A stretch of DNA of 64,000 bases from Spisula solida (lineage: Eukaryota > Mollusca > Bivalvia > Venerida > Mactridae). The stretch spans positions 36,820,551-36,884,550 of the forward strand of contig OX365945.1 of NCBI GenBank assembly GCA_947247005.1, in the 5' to 3' direction. The notes beneath the pieces were generated by a model. It had not been told where the DNA came from and ran no database searches. It saw only the letters and a list, made by a program, of their open reading frames with translations. The translations under genes and the position numbers were made by a program. This document shows positions 11,065-21,300 of this stretch, in pieces. Positions within the stretch are counted from its first letter, which is position 1, and every line of letters starts with the position of its first letter.

Positions 11065-11856
11065 TTTAGTTCGTCCATTAATGAAATACTTATTTAAAAA
11101 CTGGTTAAATTCCCAGAGAACCGCGTCCATTTTAGACACGATATCAGAGACTCCGGGAAGATCTTCTTCTGTTCCTTCAATCCACATGATCTTATCACTT
11201 CTAATACCTGAATTGATAACTTGTTTGTCTTCATCGCCGCTAGTTATTCCACCTTCAAGCTTTCCAGAATTAAGCAGTCCGTTAGCAGAACATTTGTTTA
11301 TGTCAGCTAAGGCTTTCTTTATTTGTGAGTTTGTAAACAGACCATCAACAACACAGAACCCTTGTTCATTCATTTTATCAACTGCTGTTTTGGCAATATC
11401 AATTACATTATATCCACTTGGTATTTTAATAAATACGTGTTCTTCGTAAGGTCTCGTATCGAAAGGTATACCGTCTGATTCTGATATTGCTGTTGCGTTT
11501 CTGATGTCACTTGCGCCAGATGACGATTCGCTCTCACTAGACGAGTTCTTTGGTTTGGAGATACCGGGGGTCTTTTCACGTTTGTTCCTGTCCGTAGAAT
11601 CGTCATTCTCTGCGACTTTCCCAGTTGGCACATGGTCAGTAGTCGAACACAATGGGTTTCCATTTGCCAAGGGCATGGCTGAATTAGATCCTTTTGCCAA
11701 AAGTTGGCATTGTTGCTTATGTTTAGCCCAGTCTTTCATTTGGTGTTCTCTTGAGCAGTAATAAGTGTATTTGCAGACGCCGCATCGTTTAAGATTGTGT
11801 CGACTGTTGCAAAAATTGCAGCTGATATCGTGAACAGGACTTGATTTGTCAGCCAT
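11065..11856 (-). CDS. EGLN1-like: HIF prolyl hydroxylase (EGLN1/PHD2-like), exon 1 with MYND finger; gene partial at left edge
   Basis: EGLN/PHD enzymes hydroxylate prolines in HIF-alpha using O2, 2-oxoglutarate and Fe(II), marking HIF for VHL-dependent degradation. Exon 1 encodes residues 1-264. The start is MADKSSPVHD at 11856, an ATG in good context (AACATGG); the frame stays open upstream but has no earlier ATG. Residues 13-50 form a MYND zinc finger with ligands Cys13, Cys16, Cys25, Cys28, Cys34, His38, His46 and Cys50, as in vertebrate PHD2 but not PHD1 or PHD3. A low-complexity Ser-rich linker (about 60-150) leads into the catalytic domain, with GFCVVDGLF, DKIMWIEGTE and YFINGRTK, then a GTAAGT donor at 11064. 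The splice position after GRTK matches human EGLN1. The known part totals 350 residues; about 50 more are expected from exons left of position 1. The gene is transcribed away from STIP1. Confidence 0.95.
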
Positions 11857-12366
11857 GTTGTTTACATTCGCGACGAAACTTTTGTCTTCTTTGAAGACCA
11901 CCAAAGGGAGATAATTGATCTATAGATAATTCATTATTTTCATTTTGGGACAATAGTGTGTATAGTAACGGTTTGATAAAGAGTGGCCAATAATCCGACT
12001 ATATCAAAACCGCAAACTAAATGTAAACATGCCTTACTATTGTTTTTTTTCTAAATTAGATCTAAAGTGTACTGTACAGTACAGTACCATTGCGTTAGAT
12101 CTTCTAGATCAATTTTGTCTTTAACTCCATGGTGCCTATTTTTGTTTAATTGCAAATACTAGGTCTAGATATAGTCCGTTCAAATTTTATTTGTTCAAGT
12201 TTTACATTAAATTTGAAAAAAAACTTTACCAGAAACAAACTTGCCGTGAAAACATTGTCTTTTCTTTTATTTATTAATTAGTCTTGGTGTTAGTTTTTGT
12301 GATTGGGTTACATTGTCATCACAAACCGGCAAGGGGAGACTACTGGAAAATTCTGGAATTTTCGAC
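11857..12366. promoter_or_regulatory. Shared divergent promoter between EGLN-like and STIP1-like genes
   Basis: The two start codons face away from each other across 510 bp, so the promoters must lie here or overlap the first exons. A CCAAT box (GGCCAAT) is at about 11983-11989, and an inverted CCAAT (ATTGG) is at about 12302-12306. A palindromic stretch of GTAC/TACAG repeats lies at about 12068-12088. A perfect heat shock element is at 12346-12363. I see no hypoxia response core (RCGTG) in the interval itself. One GCACGTGC, next to an inverted CCAAT, occurs at 12504-12511 in STIP1 intron 1. No clear TATA box was identified. Confidence 0.75.
12346..12363 (+). promoter_or_regulatory. Perfect four-unit heat shock element
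   Basis: The sequence GAAaaTTCtgGAAttTTC consists of four alternating nGAAn pentamers with no mismatch, the arrangement bound by HSF trimers. It ends 3 bp before the STIP1-like ATG (12367). HOP/STI1 genes are heat-induced in yeast and animals, so the site fits the gene. Its place so close to the start codon is unusual: it must lie in the 5' UTR, or transcription starts within or just after it. Confidence 0.85.
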
Positions 12367-12387
12367 ATGGCAGACAATAAAAAGCAG
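12367..12387 (+). CDS. STIP1-like: STIP1-like exon 1 (start codon, MADNKKQ)
   Basis: Twenty-one coding bases in good start context (GACATGG) end at a GTATGT donor in phase 0. DNKKQ corresponds to the linker just before TPR2A in full-length HOP proteins, so the start codon sits inside what is an internal linker elsewhere. Confidence 0.85.
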
Positions 12388-15300
12388 GTATGTTTACGAA
12401 CTGTGTCACTCCTTCAAATAAAATTCACGAAAAATTTAATATTTGTCACTTACGATCGTAGTGTACTTTCGGGTTTTGTTTGTTTCTGCTAAATGATTGC
12501 GGAGCACGTGCATTGGTTTTGGACGAGACTCCACCCACTAAAAAGATTATATTAAGCCACTTCCTCTAGCAAACTCGGTAACATTTAAGGCACTTCGTAG
12601 GTACTTTGGTAAATTCATACGTACCTGTTTTGTGGCATGTTATTTTTTGAAGTAAAATGGTAAGATTAGCACAAGATGTTGTGAGTACTGTTATTTACTT
12701 CCTCTTCCAAAAATATATTTGTTTGGCAGTCTGAGAGTGAGATACGGGCCCGTACTGGGATACCTGTTGCAGTGGCTGGACCTTCAGAATTTAAAAACAG
12801 CCACCTGGAGACAGCTTATCTGTCTAACCCTACCCGCATTTGTTAGACGCACAGAACTTTTTTTAACATGCTAGAAACAGCCGATTAAATTTAAATGTTT
12901 TTGTTGTTTAACAGTATACTGGCACGCGAGGTATTACCGGACAGAAACGGTGCTACTAAAAGCAGTCGAATGCCGTCTAAGGCAGTCGAATGCCGCCGAA
13001 GTAGAAAAAAAGGGTTTTGAGGCATGTAAACGTTGTATCTAGGGTCATCTATGTGCATGTATGTATATGTGTGACTAATTAAAACCGAAATACTTAAAAA
13101 ATATGTAAATTGATGACTTTATAACCCAAAAACTATACGATGACCGATCCACAGGAGAGAACTTGGATTGGAATAAATAAGAGTCGAATCTAGTCCAAAG
13201 CCGTCGAAGCGCAAAATAACTGTTTCAAAACATATTAACGATATATTATTGACATTATTTTCATGATATAATTATAAACAACTAATAAAATCCGAAATAC
13301 CTAAAAAAATATGTAAATAGATGACTTTGTAACGCCAAAACTGAACGGTGACAAATCCACGGGAGAGAACTTGGGTTGGATTAAACAAGAGTCGAATCTG
13401 GAGAAAAGCCGTTGAATCGCAATATAACAGTTTTTAAACATATTTTAAAAACAATTTATTATTGACATTTATTTCAGGATTCATGTATATACATCTAATA
13501 AAACTCAAAAGACGCTAAAAATTAGGTAAAATGGTGACTTTATAACCCCATAACTATACGATGAAGAATCCACGGGAGAGAACTTGGGATGGATTATACA
13601 AGAGTCGAATCTAGAGAAAAGCCGTCGAATCGCGATATAACGGTTTTAAAACATATTAAAGATATATTTTTGTAATGTATGTCTCAGTGATTTTCCATGA
13701 ACAAAATGAAGCAGCCTGTGCCCATAAAATTCGGAAATTTTAGCGCGACAATTCCCAAAATTGGGAATTAAGAAAAGGATATTTATAGTTCATATTTTGC
13801 TTTTTTTACAGATTATACTTATAGACATATGTATTCATTGTAGCAATGGCTTTTGCCAGTTTGATCATCTATTGTTTTGACTTAAAAGAGCAATATAGTA
13901 AGTTGCTTTTAAACCAGCAAGAACAAAAGAGGGAAATTATGCATTCTTTTTGGGAAAAAAATATTACTTTTTGGGAAAAATGGAGATTATTTTGCTAGGG
14001 GAAGGTGCCTGTATTCGGCCCTAAAAATAGCCCAAAAAAATCACTGTATGTCTGAACATATTTATAAACAACTAATATACACCAAATTAACTTAAAAATT
14101 ATGTAAAATGGTGACTTAATAACCCCATAACTATATGATGAACAATCCATGGGAGAGAACTTGGGATGGATTATACAAGAGTCAAATCTAGTCCAAAAGA
14201 CTGAATTCATTAAGAAATGTGCAGTATACAATATTTTTTATATGACTTGAATATGCTGAATCTTTTCAGATAAGAAGATGTTCCTGACATGTAATTGTTT
14301 TTTATATTTTATTTACATTGTTGTATTGATTAACTATAGATTGGATGTATGCAATTAAATGCCAATAAATATATGTTATGTCATGTAATAAAGATTGCTT
14401 AAATACATTAAATCAGGTTGTTTGACTTCGACGGCTTTTAACTTTTTTAATCCAACCCAAGTTCTCTCCCGTTGATTAGTCATCGTATAGTTATGGGGTT
14501 ATAAAGTCACCATTTTACATAATTTTTAGGGTCTTTTGGGTTTTATTAGATGTCTATACATATATCCTGAAGTAAATGTCAATAATATATCGTTAATATG
14601 TTTTAAAACTGTTATATCGCGATTCGACGGCTTTTCTCTAGATTCGACACTTGTATAATCCATCCCAAGTTCTCTCCCGTGGATTGTTCATCGTATAGTT
14701 ATGGGGTTATAAAGTCAACATTTTACCTAATTTTTAGGGTCTTTTGGGTTTTATTAGATGTCTATACATATATCCTGAAATAAATGTAAATAATAAATTG
14801 TTAATATGTTTATAAACTGTTATATCGCGATTCGACAGCTTTTCTCCAGATTCGACTCTTGTATAATCCAACCCAAGTTCTCTCCCGTGGATTTGTCACC
14901 GTTCAGTTTTGGCGTTATAAAGTCATCTATTTACATATTATTTTAGGTATTTCGGTTTTTATTAGTTGTTTATAATTATATCATGATATTAATGTCAATC
15001 TTACATCAATAATACGTTTTAAAACAGTTATTTTGCGCTTCGACGGCTTTGGACTAGATTCGACTCTGTTTAATCCAACCCAAGTTCTCTCCCTTGGATT
15101 AGACATCGTACAGTTTTTGGATTATAAAGTCATCATTTTGCATTATTTTTTAAGTATTTTTTCGGTTTTAATTAATTACAAATGAACATTTTAACATATA
15201 TATGACCCTACTATAACATTTAAATGCCTTTAAACATACTTTTTTCTACTTCGACGGCGTTCGACTGCTTTTAGTATGACCCGGACAAAAATGGCATAAA

Positions 15301-18300
15301 GCTTCATGAGAAATTAAAAATCTATTTTTAGTCAGAATTTTTTGTATTGACACATACAGAGCTACAGATAAGGTTTTAGTCAATTGGGTATTTTACCCCC
15401 GAGTTTCAATTTTGATTGGGTTTTGACAAATTTTAGTTGGGTATTTAATAAAACTCAAAGGGTAAATAAGCTTTTATGTACTATATTTCACTATATATCC
15501 TTTTTTACTTGGGTATTTCATATTGTCTTTGCTTTTTCTTAAACTCCCTCTTCTCAAAATCTATTGGATTTTTTTGAAATTTAATTGGGTAATTACCCCA
15601 ATACGCAGCTTATCTGTTGCTCTGCAGATACCTGGGTTCAAAGCCTTTCTAAAAATAGAATTCCCGAAAGATGACGTCTTCAGAACATTCAAATTAAGGG
15701 GGCCCAAACAGGGGCACTTTTTACGCTTGTTTCAACACGTACAGCAGGTGTTACCGGACAGTCGTTTTCAACCATTTTTAAATTAGGAAAATTATTATGG
15801 TAAATGTTTAGAACAGGTTCGTACTTCCTATTAATGAAAAAAATATGTCACGATTTCTGTATTAACAACTTGTGATATGTCATGTTTTCCTGCCAGGTGG
15901 CGTAATGCTGTCAAATACTGTAATATACCGTACATAGTTTACCGATCAAAAGTCGAATAAAACGATTAAAAATCAACCCAAAGTATTTCAGTCTTATGGA
16001 TAAGATATTAAAAAGGGTAACTCGACCCATTGACAAATTTCGTATTTAACAATAACCTTGTGAAATTAGAGCTGGTATAAATGGACGAAATTAAAATTAA
16101 AAAAAAAGTTTTGATGCCAAGGGAATGCGATCGTGGTTCTTCTCGCTTCACGATCGAAGACGTTCACTTCTCGGCTATTGTCACTCCGTACGCACAAAAT
16201 TTATAAGCTATTTAATTTAACTGTAGAAAATCAATGACGCACGCCCTGAACTTGTGTTATTTTGCGCATGCGCACACGATGGAGATTTCCCCCAGTGCCC
16301 ATAACATAAACACAGCGGCGGATGACATTTTTGATGAATAGACAATGTTTTTGTGTCGCCTAAAAAGGCGACAAATAGGTGTTACTTTGGCGGCGGCGGC
16401 GTCACAAATTGCTTGTCCGGAGCATAACTTTGTGACCTTAAGTTCAAATGACTCAAGATTTGGTATGCATGTTTCTTACCATAAGCTGAAGTGCAGTGCA
16501 CAAGAACGATAACTCTATCTGTCATAGTTTTTGAATGATTTCCCTTTAATTGATTTTATTAGAGCATTTCTTGTCCGGAGCATAACTTTGTCATCTTAAG
16601 TTCAAATGACTCAATATTTGGTATGCATGTTTCTTACAATAAGCCGAAGTGCAGTGCGCAAGAACCATAACTCTACCTGTCATAGTTTTTGAATAATTTC
16701 CCTTTGATTGATTTTATTAGAGCATTTCTTGTCCGGAGCATAACTTTGTCACCTTAAGTTCAAATGACTCAAGATTTGGTATGCATGTTTCTTGCAATAA
16801 GCCGAAGTGCAGTGCGCAAGAACCATAACTCTACCTGTCATAGTTTTTGAATTATTTCCCTTTGATTGATTTTATTAGAGCATTTCTTGTCCGGAGCATA
16901 ACTTCGTCACCTTAAGTTCAAATGACTCAAGATTTGGTATGCATGTTTCTTGCATTATAAGCGGAAGTGCAGTGCGCAAGAACCATAACTCTGCCTTGCA
17001 TCGTTTTTGAATTATTTCCCTTAGATTGGTTTAATTTGAGCATTTCTTGTCTGGCGGATAACTTTGTCACCAAATGGTTGAATGACTTGAAATTTGGTAT
17101 GCATGTTTCTTACCACAAGTCCAAGTGCAGTACACAAGAATCATAACTCTACCTTGTGCCATTTTTTATTTTTTGTCCCTTTGATTGATTTTATAAGCAT
17201 TTCTTGTCCGTGGCATAAGTATTAATGACATCAAGATAGGTATGCATGTTTCTTGCTGTGTCACTTCATCACTTTGTCGTTTTTAGTTCAGATGACTAGA
17301 GAACTCTTGTGAGTCGTATGTAGCCCAATAGTGGATAGTTTACCATGACAAATGTGCATGTCGTCAGGCGACACATGCGACTCGCGGAGCTTTTATGTTA
17401 ATCTTGAATATATTTTTATGCCCCCGTATCGATAGATCGGGAGAATAAGTAACAGTCTTCTTCTTATTTAGTGTAGCAATACCCAGTGACTGTGACGTCA
17501 CAAAAGGCATCAGGTCCAAGACGAAATTTGTCAACGAAATTAGCCTGTATCACCTAACCCCATTTTGACCTTCACCTTGACCTAATTTTGGACTAAGACT
17601 TATTAAGCATCCAATTCTTGTTAACCCAAATTTCTTCTTACATCAAGGTGTTGTCTTCAAACTTGACATATTTGTTTACGATCATAAGCCCCATATACTG
17701 ACAAAGCCATGTAACCCTATTTAACATTTTAACAGAATTATGGCCCCTTATTAACTTTTTTATGGACTAGGCTTCCATGGGGGCATAAGCGTTTATTGAA
17801 CGCAGTCTTGTTTCTTCTTGATTTAATCCAAACAAGCTTCTGCGTGATTAGGTACAACTTTCAATACATAATTCAAGAAAATAAGGGTCTGCGAATGTTT
17901 GTCCGGTAATACCTGCTGTCCCGTCAAAATTTAAAAGCAGCCACTTGCAGACAGCTTATCTGTCTACATTGTTGACATAAGCGACACTGGGGAAAACGAT
18001 AGTGCGCGCATGCACAAAAGCGAGCGCATGCTTGATTGGTTTTTAGCTCACCTGTCACAAAGTGACAGAGTGAGCGGTAATACCTGCTGTCCCGTCAGAA
18101 TTTAAAAGCAGCCACTTGCAGACAGCTTATCTGTCTACATTGTTGACATAATCTACGCTGGGGAAAACGATAGTGCGCGCATGCACAAAAGCGAGCGAAT
18201 GCTTGATTGGTTTTTTTGTGATCACTCTTCGTGCGTCTTCCGTCTGTCAACAATTTGCTTGTGTAGACACTAGAGGTCACAATTTTGACTTAATCTTTAT

Positions 18301-21300
18301 GAAACTTTGTCACAATGATCATCTCAACAAAATCTCGGTCAAGTCCGATATTGGGTCATCCAGGGTCAAAAACTAGGTCACAAGGTCAAATCATAGAAAA
18401 ACCTTGTATAGTCACTAGAGGTCACAATTTTAGCCTAATCCTTATGAAACTTGGTCAGAGTGATCATCTCAACAAAATCTAGGTCAAGTGCAATATTGCG
18501 TCATATGGGGCCAAGAACTAGGTCACTAGGTCAAATCACAGGTCTTGCATGTACTGCTATAACAGGTGAGCGACCTAGGGCCCTTTGGGCCCTCTTGTAG
18601 TTATGTAAAACTAATAAGAACTTTTACAGTTGAGACGATGACTGAGTGGTTAACAAGTACTGTAATTGATACTGTAGTGAAGGTCTCGTGATCGATTTAC
18701 CGCGCCTGCTAAAACTGCTAATTTTTTTTTTAAATATTTGCTTTAATTTCAGCGTTATTGGCAAATATGTCCTCGGATATCAGTTGAGTAATAACATTTT
18801 TTGCCCATCAATCTGAAAGACTTGGTCGGTACACACTACAAACAGTATGTGTAAAACGAATTTTAACCTCTGGCTCTTGATGGAAGCATATGGACCTTAT
18901 CCCTGGGTTATTGCTTCCAATATTGACCAGTTTGTTGCCATGGTGCCAGACTTTGTATAGCAAATTTCTGTCTCTCATGATTGTGTACTGTAAACCATTT
19001 TATTCAGTGTGCTATACAGTCGGTGGAAGTCGGGAAACAAGTGATATGACAGAGTTTTTTTTACCTGAAATTCCATAAAACAGGATTTATCCTATAATGT
19101 CGATAAGGTGAATTCCACTAAGTCTGGTAAATAAAAAAAACTTCTAATCACCTTGAAAATATGTTCCTGAAGAAATAGCATTTTTCTCGCGACATAGATA
19201 AAAGATAATAGATATTCTTACAATACAATGTATAATATATATAATACTGTGTACAAAACGATGCAATGTCCATGGACTTGCTTGACTCACAAACATAGAA
19301 TTAACTGACATTTGTCTTAGTGTACATCAGGTATATTCCCAGTATCTTTGGGACATTAAATAATAATATTAAACAATTGAACAGATTGCCAACTAAAACT
19401 GGGCTCCTGCCAGATATACCGGTTTAAGCTGGCAGTTGGCTCCCATACAATGCCATAGATAAATAAATAAATATACCAGATTTATATAGCGCCCTTTTCA
19501 TGCGAACGCACGTTCAAAGGCACTTTACATTATTGTGTTGCAGCCACAAGGGTGCAGGTGCATCCTCTACCAGTGCAGATACAGCATGATCTGACCAGAG
19601 GGACAGACAGAGAGAAAGTCCCTGAAGGGAGAGAGACATTAGATACAGGCATGTCCGGCGCTGAAGAAGTGCGCCTAGCTCTTATTTCAAATAGACAGCC
19701 TGGTTCTTTAATGTGCCCGGTGTATAGCACCGATACACAGCTTCCTGGCACTTCCAGATACTTGCAGACCACACGGCTAGATATAGCGGGAAATTTTATA
19801 AATATTTCAGAAATGTCAAGTTCCGATGCCAGGGATTGAACCCACAACATCTGGATCGACAGCCCGGTGCGTTATGAGCTAAATGCGCTTATATGTTTGT
19901 GTCAATCATGTTTTATCCTCCACTAAGTTTTTGGCCTGGGGCTAGAAGTTTAATAGCTTGAAGAATAATTATATAGCATCATTATACAGATTACGCCAGG
20001 GACCTAGAGTTTTGGTAAAATTGTAGATATCATTATCTATGAGAAGCATTCAGCTCTAAGAATCTATTCCGGATTCCCTTTGAGCTAAATTTCTGGTCAG
20101 ACCAACCAAAGATGATTAAGTAATTTGACAAAAATTGTTTTTAGGCTGTTGCAGCCAAAGAAAAAGGAAATGCTGCATATAAAGCAAAGAACTTTGATGA
20201 AGCTATAAAGTTTTACGATGAGGCTATTTCACTGGACCCAGCTGAAATGACATTCTTAAACAATAAAGCAGGTAGGTCTATTGATGATCCGTAAGCAATT
20301 GAATAATCATAAATACGCTTAACAAATCCTATAAGTGTGCATGTGTTTTTCCCGTATAACTTGTTTATTTTATGAATATTCTTGCATGAAATTTTGGGTA
20401 TATGCTATTGAATAAAACAATATTAGATTAATAAAGTTTTTTCTTCAAAATTAAGTATAACGGATCACTGAACCATTAATCACCAAAGCACATAAAATGC
20501 ATGAGAAATTTATGCGTAGGTGCAAATTATTTTTATTTATGGTCAATTAGAATTTTAGATATATCGTTACATTAAAAAAACACTAAAAATTATGTGATTT
20601 TTCACTCAACAACAATCATGGTAGTTTTTAGCTCACCTGTCACATAGTGACAAGGTGAGCTTTTGTGATCGCTCTTCGTCCGTCTGTGCGTCCGTCCGTC
20701 AACTATTCATTCAAACGACTTCTCCTCCTAAACCACTGAGCCAATTTCAACCAAACTTCACAGGAATATTCCTTGGGTGGTCCTTTCTAAAAATAGCTAA
20801 AAGAATTGTAATTTATAAATAACTCTGGTTGCCATGGCAACTGACAGCAAAATCTTTAAAAAAATCATAAAAATCAACCATAGGAAAATGATTTAAAAAA
20901 TCATAAAAAATCAACTGTTGGCCAGATTTCAAAATAATTTTACAGAAATAGTTGTTAGGTGACCCTCTTACAAATTTGACGTTCTTGTCATGATTCTTCA
21001 AAAAACATGGTCGCCAGTGGGTGGGGCTCCGTTTTCCCTATACATCCATAGTTACATCTTCAAAAATCATCTCCTTTAAAAGGACTGGTTGGATTTCATG
21101 TTAAATGGGTAACAATGTTCCTTGGGTTATCCTTTCTAAAAATAGCTAAAATAATTATAATCTATGCAGAACTCGGGTTGCCATGACAACTGATTGGAAA
21201 AACTTTTTTAAAAAATATGGTTCTACTTGATCAATGCGCACAGGCGAGCAACCTAGGGCTCTGTGGGCCCTCTTGTTAACTTTTAAAACATGCAGTTTGA

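Larger units (their letters stand above)
12388..20144. other. STIP1-like intron 1 (7.8 kb), repeat-filled
   Basis: No TPR-coding sequence was found here, so the missing TPR1-DP1 half is not hidden in this intron. It contains a 2.3-kb foldback element with a nested hAT-like MITE, a 158-bp satellite element, several bivalve short repeats, a tRNA-headed SINE on the minus strand and a perfect NRF1-type palindrome (TGCGCATGCGCA, about 16263-16274). It also holds a GCACGTGC E-box at 12504-12511. Confidence 0.7.

Noticed and set aside
11081..11761. Plus-strand frames opposite EGLN exon 1
   Set aside because: They are antisense shadows of the hydroxylase exon; the minus strand shows clear MYND and catalytic motifs.
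11886..11897. Second heat shock element near the EGLN start
   Set aside because: TTC and GAA are separated by three bases instead of two, so the HSF spacing is not met.
19530..19850. Overlapping frames of about 100 codons on both strands
   Set aside because: They lie in a tRNA-headed SINE with A and B boxes; the coding look is due to the repeat's base composition.
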